DNA from: Candidatus Magasanikbacteria bacterium RIFOXYC2_FULL_42_28
GTDB taxonomy: Bacteria; Patescibacteria; ABY1; Magasanikbacterales; GWA2-37-8
Direction: 5' to 3'
NCBI GenBank assembly: GCA_001784435.1
Contig: MFQZ01000008.1
Location: 1-64,000, forward strand
DNA length: 64,000 bases
The notes below the pieces were generated by a model, which saw nothing but the letters and a program-made list of their open reading frames with translations, ran no database searches and was not told the DNA's origin. Shown piece by piece: positions 7,111 through 15,301 of the stretch. Numbering within the stretch: the stretch's first letter is position 1; the number at the start of each line of letters is the position of its first letter. Made by a program: the position numbers and the translations under genes.

Positions 7111-7686
7111 ATGACAATTGAAAGAGAAGGACAACCAATGCCCAAACTAGAAGACGTGAATCTCAATCTAGAGCTTGCAGACGAAAACAAACAACGGAAA
7201 GGGGGAACAGAAATAACTAGCGTCACATTTAATAACGTCACGCTTAACCTAGAAATCACATACTCTAGCCACATCACACCCAATGATAATACAGCGGGAA
7301 AAGTTTTAATACGAGCGTCGAAAATAGACGGGGGCGCCATACCGGCTGGATCACTAAAAATAGAACTACTAATACAACCCGGCGAAGACGGCCGGCGTAT
7401 TTGTTTTGTAACCAGCGACGTAGCAAACTACGACCGCTCGCTACCGAAATTGGGTAGAGCTTTGTGGGATTTAATACCTAAATTGACACAAAAAATAGCA
7501 GATGACAATAAAATTGCCACTATACATTTAGTAAAAAAATCACCGTCGGGTACTTTAAAACCTGAAAAATGGGACGAGATTTTCGAACAATTTTTAGCAG
7601 ATCGGCTATATCTACCAACCGACAAACAATCTCACTTCAAAAAAAATGGGTACGGTTGGGTAAAAAAATATACACCGCAAAAATAA
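7111..7686 (+). CDS. Hypothetical protein
   Basis: A 191-residue soluble protein with no recognised domain. The N-terminal half is rich in Asn/Thr/Glu with alternating hydrophobics (beta-type), and the C-terminal half contains helices (LGRALWDLIPKLTQKI, WDEIFEQFLADRLYL) and a basic end. No signal peptide or membrane segment is visible. It is the last + strand gene of the accessory region and converges on the rlmD-like gene. Confidence 0.5.
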   Translation: MTIEREGQPMPKLEDVNLNLELADENKQRKGGTEITSVTFNNVTLNLEITYSSHITPNDNTAGKVLIRASKIDGGAIPAGSLKIELLIQPGEDGRRICFVTSDVANYDRSLPKLGRALWDLIPKLTQKIADDNKIATIHLVKKSPSGTLKPEKWDEIFEQFLADRLYLPTDKQSHFKKNGYGWVKKYTPQK

Positions 7687-7716
7687 TAGGTTAGGATTAC
7701 TTAAGAATATATATTT

Positions 7717-7740
7717 ATATCATGATTTAAATCATGATAT
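7717..7740. terminator. Perfect 24-bp palindrome between convergent genes
   Basis: The 24 bases are an exact palindrome (half-site ATATCATGATTT) located three bases beyond the stop of the rlmD-like gene and 30 bp after the hypothetical gene on the other strand. Being AT-only apart from two C/G pairs, it would be a weak bidirectional terminator, or could be a protein-binding site. Confidence 0.45.
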
Positions 7741-7743
7741 ATT

Positions 7744-9012
7744 TTATCTTACTAAAACCACCAACCCCTCCACATGCGGTGTGCGCGGGAAGAAATTATA
7801 TAACCTGGAAAATTTAATTTTGTATCCTCCGGCGATGAACACCTGTAAATCGCGCGCTTGGGTGGATAAATTACACGACAAATACAAAATCTTTTTTGGC
7901 TTCTTTTCTAAAATTGCCGCTGTCACATCTTGATGCAAACCGGCGCGGGGCGGGTCTAAAATTAAAATTTTATCCGCTTCAATCAAATCGGTGATATTTT
8001 CGGCCGGCACGCATTCGGCAGAAAAATTTTTGGCTTTATTTAATTTTATATTTTCACGCGCGTAATCAATCGCTTCACTATTATTATCCACCAGAACGCA
8101 ACTGGCCAATTTATCACGCAATGGCAAGCTAATTGCGCCCACGCCCGCGTAAAAATCCACGGCCGACTCCCCGGCCTCAATAAAACTACCCACATCGGCC
8201 AAAGCAGTTTCAAAAACTGGAATATGAACTTGAAAAAAACTTAACAAGCCGAATTTTAGTTTGATACCCATAATTTCTGCTGTCAAAAAATCCTGCCCTT
8301 CTTTATATAACGATTCCGTCGGCACCGACGCTGGTGAATTATATTTAGAAAAATATATTTGAAAACCCAAAAACTTTCCGGCCAATTTCGGATAATCAGG
8401 AAATTCCATTTTATCTTTTATAAATAGCGCGGCAATTGTTTCACCGGCATTATTCGAACGCACAATTACACTTTTTAAACTGCGATAAGTAATTTTGTGT
8501 TTATTTACCCAATCCAAAACAATTTTTGAGGTTTCGTTTATCGCCGGGTCTGCCAAAATACATCCTGCGTGCGCCGCGCGCCCATGTTCACCACGATTGA
8601 AAAATGCCAAAGACATTACGCCGTCATAATTATCAGTGAAAGAATATTCCATTTTATTGCGATAGCCATATTGAAAATCATTCAAAGCAAAAATTTCCGG
8701 CGTTAAATCCAAACCACCAACTTTACGGTAGGTCTCAATTGACATCGCGCGCTTCCATTCATTTTCTTTTTCCCATTTCATAATCTGCCACGGACTACAC
8801 GACATATAATGCGTTTCCAATGGCGCAATTCTATCTGGCGATGGCGTTAAAATATCCACGGCCTCGGCTTCGCAATAATCCTTTTTATTTTTAATAATTC
8901 GCGCTACTACGGTCTCGCCAGGCAAAGCATTCCAAACAAAACAGGCCTTGCCGTCTAAACGCCCCAAACCCTGTCCACCAAACACCATTTTCTCTATTTT
9001 AATTTTTATCAT
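7744..9012 (-). CDS. RlmD/TrmA-family RNA m5U methyltransferase
   Basis: SAM-dependent RNA (uracil-5)-methyltransferase of 422 residues. The N-terminal TRAM domain (residues 1-55, VFGGQGLGRLDGKACFVWNALPGE) is followed by a central RNA-binding region and a Rossmann methyltransferase with VDFYAGVGAISL (SAM binding), ILDPPRAGLH and the nucleophile motif LSCNLSTQARDL. Classical RlmD and TrmA-like enzymes carry a 4Fe-4S cluster held by four cysteines including a CGGC; here only MSCSPW and AGC remain, so the cluster is probably lost. The target could be 23S U1939/U747-equivalents or tRNA U54; this cannot be resolved from sequence alone. Confidence 0.85.
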   Translation of the reverse strand: MIKIKIEKMVFGGQGLGRLDGKACFVWNALPGETVVARIIKNKKDYCEAEAVDILTPSPDRIAPLETHYMSCSPWQIMKWEKENEWKRAMSIETYRKVGGLDLTPEIFALNDFQYGYRNKMEYSFTDNYDGVMSLAFFNRGEHGRAAHAGCILADPAINETSKIVLDWVNKHKITYRSLKSVIVRSNNAGETIAALFIKDKMEFPDYPKLAGKFLGFQIYFSKYNSPASVPTESLYKEGQDFLTAEIMGIKLKFGLLSFFQVHIPVFETALADVGSFIEAGESAVDFYAGVGAISLPLRDKLASCVLVDNNSEAIDYARENIKLNKAKNFSAECVPAENITDLIEADKILILDPPRAGLHQDVTAAILEKKPKKILYLSCNLSTQARDLQVFIAGGYKIKFSRLYNFFPRTPHVEGLVVLVR

Positions 9013-9088
9013 ATTTTAGCCAAATTTAACATCAAAATCTACTAAAAATTATACCCTATTTATCCCCAAATTTCAAGTGGTAAAACGC

Positions 9089-9117
9089 TTGCGGCATAAG
9101 CAAAAATATGATATAAT
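9089..9117 (+). promoter_or_regulatory. Promoter of the MBL-gyrA operon
   Basis: TTGCGG (9089-9094), 17-nt spacer, TATAAT (9112-9117). The -10 is perfect and the -35 partial. The transcript would carry a leader of about 95 nt with a GC hairpin (CCGCTAGAGGCGG and CCGCCTGTGGCGG) before the ATG at 9220. Confidence 0.55.
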
Positions 9118-9219
9118 ATCGCTGTTATAATCGGTCGTAAAACGACTCAGCAATTTTTCATTTTCCCGCTAGAGGCGGGTCCGCCTGTGGCGGAGATATT
9201 TAAATTTTGAATTGATATT

Positions 9220-9837
9220 ATGCACATTTCCTGGCTCGGCCAAACTTGCGTTAAACTGCAAACCAAACACAATGACGAAGACGTCATTATTTTAATTGAC
9301 CCCTATCGTCCGGCCAAAGGTGATTTTCCACGCAACTTAGGCGCCAACGTCGCCTTATTCTCACGCGGCGAAAATGACGCCATTACCGTTACCGGTGACC
9401 CGTTTGTCATCGCCACTTTGGGAGAATTTGAAATTAAAGAAGTAATGGTCTATGCCTATCCACACGCTGATGGCAGTATCATTTTCAAAGTTAATTGCGA
9501 AGGCATGTCGCTTGTACATCTGGGACAAACTAAAACTCAGATAGATACGGCGCTACTTGACAAAATCGGCAATGTGGACATTTTATTGTTACCGATCGGC
9601 GATGACAAACGCTATTTTGACCCCGAAGACGCTACCAAAGTAATTACCGAACTGGAACCGCGCATCATTATTCCCATTGCCCACAAATGCGATACCGACC
9701 CGACCGCCGGCACGGTTAGTGATTTTATCAAAGAATTAGGGCTTAAACCAGAAGTCACTGACAAAAAAATAATCATCAAGAAAAAAGATCTACCGCAAGA
9801 AGATCGGAAACTTTACGTGTTAGAAAAAAATTATTAG
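9220..9837 (+). CDS. UlaG-like metallo-beta-lactamase-fold hydrolase
   Basis: A 205-residue protein of the short MBL-fold type found widely in this group. It opens MHISWLGQTCVKLQT, followed by ILIDPYRP, and contains the core strands expected of the fold (DILLLPIGDDKRYFDPEDATKVITELEPRIIIPIAH). The usual HxHxDH metal site is degenerate: only scattered His and Asp are seen (YPHADG, PIAHK), so a typical binuclear zinc hydrolase activity is uncertain. It is the first gene of an operon with a membrane protein and gyrA. Confidence 0.7.
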   Translation: MHISWLGQTCVKLQTKHNDEDVIILIDPYRPAKGDFPRNLGANVALFSRGENDAITVTGDPFVIATLGEFEIKEVMVYAYPHADGSIIFKVNCEGMSLVHLGQTKTQIDTALLDKIGNVDILLLPIGDDKRYFDPEDATKVITELEPRIIIPIAHKCDTDPTAGTVSDFIKELGLKPEVTDKKIIIKKKDLPQEDRKLYVLEKNY

Positions 9838-9848
9838 TTTAATTTTGT

Positions 9849-10334
9849 ATGCCAAAAAAAGGGGGTAAAAAAAATAATAAGATAAAAACGGAGGTTAAAC
9901 AACCAAAGGAAACCGCCACTGAACAACTGGCGCGCTTGCGCGCGCTGGCCGAATCGCGTAGTCAAGCCAAAAATTGGTTTTACTTAGCGGTGGGCGCTCT
10001 CGCGACGATAATCCTCCTATTTTGGGGATATTCAATGTATAATCAACTGACATCTTTTGAATTCCAAAAAACCGACGAAAACAAACTCTTAAACGAAAAC
10101 AAAAAAACTTGGAAAGAGATTTTTGAAACTGTGGGTAGTAAAGATTCCACTGGTGAAATTAAAACAAAATTACAAACAATTTTAACAGAATTAAAAAAAG
10201 CCGCCGAAACTACCGCAACCACTACGGCAACGACCACAATAAGTATGGCAACCACAACCCCGGACATCGCCTCGGCTACAACCACTACCGCTACTCCAAT
10301 TTTATCATCAACAACGACTACTAATAATCAGTAA
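9849..10334 (+). CDS. Single-pass membrane protein with Thr-rich tail
   Basis: A 161-residue protein: a Lys-rich cytoplasmic N-terminus (residues 1-42), one membrane helix (about 43-66, WFYLAVGALATIILLFWGY), a helical stretch and a C-terminal 50-residue tail of almost pure Thr/Ala/Ser. The tail is built from ACN codons in short near-repeats and looks like an extracellular low-complexity linker. No known family. It lies 11 bp after the MBL gene and 6 bp before gyrA, so it is co-transcribed with them. Confidence 0.6.
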   Translation: MPKKGGKKNNKIKTEVKQPKETATEQLARLRALAESRSQAKNWFYLAVGALATIILLFWGYSMYNQLTSFEFQKTDENKLLNENKKTWKEIFETVGSKDSTGEIKTKLQTILTELKKAAETTATTTATTTISMATTTPDIASATTTTATPILSSTTTTNNQ

Positions 10335-10340
10335 ATATTT

Positions 10341-12806
10341 ATGCAATCTAAAATTCCATTAGCCAAAGGAGACATTGGAAAATTAACCTTAATGCCGATA
10401 GTGGACGAAGTAAAACGTTCATACTTGGAATACGCGATGAGCGTCATTGTTTCACGCGCTCTGCCAGATGTACGCGACGGCCTAAAACCGGTCCACCGCC
10501 GTATTTTATACGCGATGTGGGACATTGGTCTTAAGCACACCTCCAAATACCGTAAATCCGCTCACGTGGTCGGTGAGGTGATGGCCAAGTACCATCCACA
10601 CGGCGATGCCGCGATTTACGATTCCATGGTCCGGATGGCCCAGGACTTTGCCATGCGCCACCAATTGGTTGACGGTCAGGGTAACTTTGGGAGTATGGAC
10701 GGCGACAGCGCGGCCGCGATGCGTTATACTGAAGCGCGTTTGCGCGCCATTGCCGAAGAAATGTTACTCGACATTGAAAAAGATACGGTTGGGTTTATCC
10801 CCACCTATGACGGCTCCCACACCGAACCAATGGTTTTGCCGGCCAAATTACCAAACCTGCTGTTAAACGGCACTATGGGCATCGCCGTTGGTATGGCCAC
10901 CTCAATTCCACCTCATAATTTAGGAGAACTTTGCGACGGGGTCATTAGATTAATTGAACAACCAAAAACTACCGTGGAAGAACTGGCCGAAATTATCAAA
11001 GGTCCGGACTTCCCCACCGGTGGCATTATTTACAATAAAAAAGATATTTTAGCCGCCTATGCCACGGGCAAAGCCGGTATTGTGATGCGCGCCAAAACCG
11101 AAATTCAAGAAACCAAATCCGGACAATTTCAAATTTTGGTAACCGAAGTCCCCTACCAGGTTAATAAAGCCGAGATGATTGAAAAAATCGCCACTTTGGT
11201 GCAAGAAAAGAAAATTGAAGGTATCCGGGACCTGCGCGACGAATCCAACAAAGACGGCGTACGCGTCGTAATTGAATTGAAACGCGACGCTTATCCGCAA
11301 AAGGTCTTAAATCATTTATTCAAAACCACGGATTTACAAACCGCCTTCCATTGTAACCTGCTCGCGCTCGTGGATGGTATTCAACCGCGCGTTTTGAATT
11401 TAAAAAATATTTTAGAAGAATTCGTCAAGCACCGTAAAGTAGTAATTAGAAAACGCACCGAATTTGATTTAAATAAAAATCTTGATCGCGCCCATATTTT
11501 AGAAGGTCTAAAAATGGCGTTGGATAAAATTGATTTGGTTATCAAAACCATTCGCGCCAGCGCGGACAAAGAAGAAGCCAAGAAAAATTTAATCGCCAAA
11601 TTCAAATTCTCTGACCGCCAAGCCACCGCCATTCTAGAAATGAAACTGCAGCAATTAGCCAACTTGGAAGCGCAAAAAATTGAAGACGAATTAAAAGAGA
11701 AAAAAGCGATTATCAAAGAATTGGAATCAATTTTAGCGTCCGAAACAAAAATTGCCAATATTGTTAAAACTGAAACCACGGAAATTAAAACCAAATACGC
11801 GTCGGAGCGACGCACTAAAATCGTGGCGGGTGGCGTAAAAGAATTTACCACCGAGGATTTAATCCCCAACGAACCGGCCATAGTGATGGTAACGACCGGC
11901 GGTTATATCAAACGTTTGGATCCGGATACTTTTCACCAACAAACCCGTGGTGGTAAGGGTGTGATTGGCGTTACTACCAAGGACGAAGATAGCGTGGAAC
12001 ATTTATTGACCACTAATACCCACGATAATATTTTATACTTCACTAATCGCGGGCGGGTATTCCAGTTAATGGCTTACGATATCCCAGTGGCGAGTCGCAC
12101 GGCCAAAGGCCAAGCACTCGTCAATTTCTTACAACTCGCGCCTAACGAAAAAGTTACCACCCTCCTCGCGATGTCTGACATGACCACTGCCAAACATTTG
12201 GTGATGGTGACAAAGAAAGGTTTAATCAAAAAATCCGCGTTAGACGAATTTACTAACGCCCGCCGCAGCGGTTTGATTGCCTTAAAATTAAAAACTGATG
12301 ATAACTTGGAATGGGTGCGACCATCTTCGGGCAACGATGAAATTATGATCGCGACCAAAGCCGGCTTGGCTATTCGCTTCCGCGAAAAAGATGTGCGTGA
12401 AATGGGGCGTAATGCCGCCGGCGTGCGCGGAATGCGCCTTAAAAGCGACGACGAAGTTATCGGTATGGATGTAGTTGACCCCAAGAATAAATCTTTGGAA
12501 TTTTTAACCGTGGGCGAAAATGGCGTTGGCAAACGCACTCCACTGGACGAATATCGTTTGCAAGGCCGAGGCGGTGGTGGAGTTAAAACTACCGAAATCA
12601 CCAAAAAAACCGGTTGGTTAATCCACGGGCGGGTAATTGATAAAGTGGAAGCCGATCCCAAAGATCTGATGTTAATTTCAGCGCAGGGCCAAGTGATTCG
12701 CCTACCTTTTAAATCAATCGCCACTTCCGGCCGTGCCACGCAAGGCACGCGCCTCATGCGTTTTAAAGAAGAAGCGGATAAAGTGGTGAGTGTGACAATG
12801 TTGTAA
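10341..12806 (+). CDS. gyrA: DNA gyrase subunit A
   Basis: The catalytic, DNA-cleaving subunit of gyrase, 821 residues. The breakage-reunion domain starts near residue 34 (AMSVIVSRALPDVRDGLKPVHRR), the active-site tyrosine is Y129 (AAMRYTEARL), and the C-terminal beta-pinwheel contains the GyrA-box variant QTRGGKG needed to wrap DNA, so this is gyrase rather than topoisomerase IV. In the quinolone-resistance region KYHPHGDAAIYD, the residue equivalent to E. coli Ser83 is Ala90, while the Asp87 equivalent (Asp94) is kept. No gyrB is in the window. It is the last gene of its operon, closed by a strong terminator. Confidence 0.97.
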   Translation: MQSKIPLAKGDIGKLTLMPIVDEVKRSYLEYAMSVIVSRALPDVRDGLKPVHRRILYAMWDIGLKHTSKYRKSAHVVGEVMAKYHPHGDAAIYDSMVRMAQDFAMRHQLVDGQGNFGSMDGDSAAAMRYTEARLRAIAEEMLLDIEKDTVGFIPTYDGSHTEPMVLPAKLPNLLLNGTMGIAVGMATSIPPHNLGELCDGVIRLIEQPKTTVEELAEIIKGPDFPTGGIIYNKKDILAAYATGKAGIVMRAKTEIQETKSGQFQILVTEVPYQVNKAEMIEKIATLVQEKKIEGIRDLRDESNKDGVRVVIELKRDAYPQKVLNHLFKTTDLQTAFHCNLLALVDGIQPRVLNLKNILEEFVKHRKVVIRKRTEFDLNKNLDRAHILEGLKMALDKIDLVIKTIRASADKEEAKKNLIAKFKFSDRQATAILEMKLQQLANLEAQKIEDELKEKKAIIKELESILASETKIANIVKTETTEIKTKYASERRTKIVAGGVKEFTTEDLIPNEPAIVMVTTGGYIKRLDPDTFHQQTRGGKGVIGVTTKDEDSVEHLLTTNTHDNILYFTNRGRVFQLMAYDIPVASRTAKGQALVNFLQLAPNEKVTTLLAMSDMTTAKHLVMVTKKGLIKKSALDEFTNARRSGLIALKLKTDDNLEWVRPSSGNDEIMIATKAGLAIRFREKDVREMGRNAAGVRGMRLKSDDEVIGMDVVDPKNKSLEFLTVGENGVGKRTPLDEYRLQGRGGGGVKTTEITKKTGWLIHGRVIDKVEADPKDLMLISAQGQVIRLPFKSIATSGRATQGTRLMRFKEEADKVVSVTML

Positions 12807-12823
12807 AAAAATATAGATCATTT

Positions 12824-12854
12824 AAAAACCTTCTCATAATCGAGAAGGTTTTTT
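12824..12854. terminator. Bidirectional intrinsic terminator
   Basis: A-run, stem CCTTCTC/GAGAAGG, T-run. It serves gyrA on the + strand and the convergent Nudix gene on the - strand. Confidence 0.9.
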
Positions 12855-12863
12855 AAAATTCAC

Positions 12864-13292
12864 TTATATTAATTTAATTTTTTTAAACCAATAATGCACG
12901 GCGGGGTCAAGTTTTAATTTCCTTACTTCTTCCGGAGTATACCAACCAATACTTTTGGCCTTAGTGACGACGAGAATTGGATCGCCAGAAACTTCGCATT
13001 CATAAACATACCAATAGTGCACTCCGATTCCACGATTGCACCAATTCCCCTGTACTTCACCCTCGTATTCCTGGTGATGGCTGACAATTTTTAAACCACT
13101 TTCTTCATCTACGATTCTCACCAAGGCCACCTCGGGCGTCTCGTTTTCATTAACATGGCCGGCCAACACCGCGAACCCAAATGGTTCAGTAGTCCTATCA
13201 ATTAACAAAAACTTGCCATATTGCTTAATAATGACGCCGACCGAATAGTGGAGAGCATCGCCATTCGCAGTTTTACCAATTTTAGTAGCCAT
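12864..13292 (-). CDS. Nudix hydrolase
   Basis: A 142-residue Nudix-fold protein. The Nudix box is recognisable from residue 43: GHVNENETPEVALVRIVDEESGL, which in two pieces is GHVNENE and RIVDEESGL. The usual REUxEE has Ile in place of the first Glu, while the metal-binding EE pair and the following Gly are kept. Such enzymes hydrolyse nucleoside diphosphates linked to another group; the substrate is not predictable here. A long surface loop contains HYWYVYECEVSGD. Confidence 0.85.
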   Translation of the reverse strand: MATKIGKTANGDALHYSVGVIIKQYGKFLLIDRTTEPFGFAVLAGHVNENETPEVALVRIVDEESGLKIVSHHQEYEGEVQGNWCNRGIGVHYWYVYECEVSGDPILVVTKAKSIGWYTPEEVRKLKLDPAVHYWFKKIKLI

Positions 13293-13361
13293 ATTAACGG
13301 CCTTTATAGTACCTTCTACTATACAGACAAAAATATCTCACGTCAATGCTGATAATTTTGT

Positions 13362-13399
13362 GGCACGCTTAGCGTGCCGATTACGACGCTAAGCGTCGT
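13362..13399 (-). repeat. Two-hairpin element at the 3' end of tRNA-Arg(CCG)
   Basis: Read in tRNA orientation, ACGACGCTTAGCGTCGT (13399 down to 13383), four bases, then GGCACGCTAAGCGTGCC (13378 down to 13362). Both are perfect 7-bp stems with a 3-nt loop. The first begins at the tRNA discriminator base. The same doublet, in the same orientation, follows tRNA-Arg(TCG) at 18991-19029. No T-run follows, so it is not a classic terminator. Confidence 0.7.
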
Positions 13400-13470
13400 G
13401 CCCTCGGCGCGAATCGAACGCGCATCATCTCCTTCGGAGGGAGATATTTTATCCATTAAACTACGAGGAC
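13399..13470 (-). tRNA. tRNA-Arg (anticodon CCG)
   Basis: A cloverleaf folds with acceptor GTCCTCG/CGAGGGC, anticodon stem TCTCC/GGAGA and loop CTCCGAA, giving anticodon CCG for codon CGG, and a T-arm CGCG-TTCGATT-CGCG. CCA is not encoded. The 3' end runs directly into the two-hairpin repeat. Confidence 0.9.
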
Positions 13471-13587
13471 TATTTTCAAAACACTCCCCATTTTACCTTT
13501 TTTTCCTTAAAAAATCAACCCCACCGCCCCTCTTGCCAAAACCATTATTTTATGATACAATTTTACTGTATTTAATATTATAATCAT

Positions 13588-13806
13588 ATGGGTTTACCCG
13601 GTCACAGGCGCACCTCGGGCGACAAACGTCGCCGAAGCGCGCATTTTGCTTTAGTCGTCAAAAACGGCAGTACTTGCGCCAAATGTGGCAAAACAATTTT
13701 ACCACATCGCGCTTGCAAATTTTGTGGTACCTACAAAGGCCGTCAAGTTCTAAACGTAGAAAAACGCGCCCACCGCAAAACCAAATCCTCTAAAGCCAAA
13801 AAATAA
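13588..13806 (+). CDS. rpmF: 50S ribosomal protein bL32
   Basis: A 72-residue large-subunit protein. The start GLPGHRRTSGDKRRRSAHFAL and the zinc-binding pairs CAKC (about residues 30-33) and CKFC (46-49) identify bL32 of the four-cysteine, zinc-dependent type. The Lys/Arg-rich tail is usual. It is monocistronic, preceded by a run TATTATAAT-like -10 region around 13575 and closed by a strong hairpin. Confidence 0.95.
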   Translation: MGLPGHRRTSGDKRRRSAHFALVVKNGSTCAKCGKTILPHRACKFCGTYKGRQVLNVEKRAHRKTKSSKAKK

Positions 13807-13846
13807 GCCCGACCCCGACAAGTCGGGGTGTCTGGGCGGGCTTTTT
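13807..13846 (+). terminator. Intrinsic terminator of rpmF
   Basis: GCCCG and CGGGC arms enclose a nested CCCCGAC/GTCGGGG stem, followed by TTTTT. It starts directly after the rpmF stop codon. Confidence 0.85.
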
Positions 13847-13938
13847 AGACAAAGTGTCGGCTCCGCCGACGTATCCATAATTGTTTAATACCCGCCCCGA
13901 CTATGTCGGGACGAAGTATTAAACTTCTAATAAATTTT

Positions 13939-14367
13939 ATGTCCAATCGCCATTTAGCCAGAAGTATTGCCCTGCAAACTCTGTTTGAGTGGGATTTTCG
14001 CGGACAACCGACGGCGGCTTTGCCGGCGATTTTAGAACATAATTTAACCGAATTCGGCGCGGGTTTAAATCAAGAAAAATATTTTACCAAAGAACTGGTC
14101 AATGGCGTCATTACCAATTTAGCAAAAATAGATCCGATAATCGTAAAATACGCCCCGGAATGGCCACTAAACCAAATTACCATTGTTGACCGTAATATTT
14201 TACGAATTGGAATTTTAGAATTGCAATATCAACCTACCGGTGTCCCACCCAAAGTGGCTATTAATGAGGCGATTGAGCTTGGAAAAACCTACGGCGGTCC
14301 GGCTTCCGGGAAATTTATTAACGGTGTTTTGGGAGCGATGTATAAAGAAATGGAAAAAACAAATTAA
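13939..14367 (+). CDS. nusB: Transcription antitermination factor NusB
   Basis: All-helical NusB of 142 residues, which with NusE/S10 binds boxA in rRNA leaders to prevent premature termination. Family hallmarks are the start SNRHLARSIALQTLFEWDF, the middle IVDRNILRIGILELQY and the end KVAINEAIELGKTYGGPASGKFINGVLGAM. The ATG at 13939 (AATTTTATG) begins the conserved RxxAR stretch; an in-frame start at 13903 would add 12 residues and is less likely. It is followed after 6 bp by rnc. Confidence 0.93.
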   Translation: MSNRHLARSIALQTLFEWDFRGQPTAALPAILEHNLTEFGAGLNQEKYFTKELVNGVITNLAKIDPIIVKYAPEWPLNQITIVDRNILRIGILELQYQPTGVPPKVAINEAIELGKTYGGPASGKFINGVLGAMYKEMEKTN

Positions 14368-14373
14368 AATTGT

Positions 14374-15150
14374 ATGGCAAAAAATAAAATCCTAGACCTA
14401 CCCGAAGTCAAAGAAAAAGATTTCGCTAAATTCCAAGAAATACTCAACACAAAATTTAAACATCCGGAAATCCTAGTGCAGTCATGCGTGCACCGTTCTT
14501 ATCTAAACGAACATCGCGATTTTCCGATCGGACACAATGAGCGGTTAGAATTTTTGGGAGACGCGGTGCTAGAATTAATTGTTACCGAATTTTTATTTTC
14601 AGAGTACCGCAACCCGGAAGGTGAGCTGACTAACTGGCGCGCGGCGCTGGTTAACGCCAATACCTTGGCCAAAATCGCTTACGAAATTGACCTGGAACCT
14701 TACTTGTTTTTAAGCCACGGCGAATCCAAAGACGCCGGCACCAAAGCACGCGACTACATCATGGCTAATTTATTCGAAGCGGTCACCGGCGCGATTTATT
14801 GGGATCGCGGTTACGACGCGGCCAAACAATTTATCACCCACTGGGTAATTTCAAAACTCCCTCATATTTTGGAACATGGTTTGTATTTGGACTCCAAGAG
14901 CCGTTTCCAAGAATCAGCCCAAGAATTAACCGGCATCACGCCTACCTACAAAGTCCTGCGCGAAGAAGGGCCGGATCACGCTAAACATTTTGTGGTGGGA
15001 GTGTATTTAGGCAAAGAATTAGTGGCCGAAGGCGCCGGTTTAAGCAAGCAAGAGGCCCAAACTGAAGCGGCCGAAGCGGGCATTTTGGTTAAAGGGTGGA
15101 AAGGGCCAAAAATTACCATTATAAAAAGAGAAGAAAAAGACGGAGTATAA
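14374..15150 (+). CDS. rnc: Ribonuclease III
   Basis: Double-strand-specific endoribonuclease that matures rRNA precursors, 258 residues. The catalytic signature NERLEFLGDAVLELI is at about residues 53-67, with the second acidic pair in the DYIMANLFEAVTGAIYWD segment. A C-terminal double-stranded RNA-binding domain runs from about residue 173 (DSKSRFQESAQE ... GKELVAEGAGLSKQEAQTEAAEAGI). It forms an operon with nusB, a sensible pairing since both act on rRNA transcripts. Confidence 0.96.
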   Translation: MAKNKILDLPEVKEKDFAKFQEILNTKFKHPEILVQSCVHRSYLNEHRDFPIGHNERLEFLGDAVLELIVTEFLFSEYRNPEGELTNWRAALVNANTLAKIAYEIDLEPYLFLSHGESKDAGTKARDYIMANLFEAVTGAIYWDRGYDAAKQFITHWVISKLPHILEHGLYLDSKSRFQESAQELTGITPTYKVLREEGPDHAKHFVVGVYLGKELVAEGAGLSKQEAQTEAAEAGILVKGWKGPKITIIKREEKDGV

Positions 15151-15161
15151 CCAATCAGCAA

Positions 15162-15234
15162 GGGCCGGTAGCTCAGCTGGTAGAGCAGATCCCTCTTAAG
15201 GATAAGGTCCTGGGTTCGATCCCCAGCCGGCCCA
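15162..15234 (+). tRNA. tRNA-Lys (anticodon CTT)
   Basis: Acceptor GGGCCGG/CCGGCCC, D-arm GCTC-AGCTGGTA-GAGC, anticodon loop CTCTTAA giving CTT, and T-arm CTGGG-TTCGATC-CCCAG. CCA is not encoded. It lies 11 bp after rnc. Its 3' end (15217-15235) is repeated exactly at 15404-15422. Confidence 0.93.
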
Positions 15235-15242
15235 CAAAACAG

Positions 15243-15264
15243 AAAACGCCACAGGCGTTTTTTT
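15243..15264 (+). terminator. Terminator after tRNA-Lys
   Basis: AAAACGCC-ACA-GGCGTTTT followed by further T, a compact hairpin 8 bp after the tRNA. Confidence 0.85.
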
Positions 15265-15301
15265 GTTTTGCGCCGGGAACGAGCCAATAGTTTGGCTCGT
15301 G

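Noticed and set aside
12074..12757. 227-codon - strand frame inside gyrA
   Set aside because: Antisense shadow of a conserved gene, Arg/Ser/Pro-rich translation typical of such shadows.
15096..15290. Frame overlapping tRNA-Lys
   Set aside because: Covers the tRNA and terminator; translation has no protein-like features.
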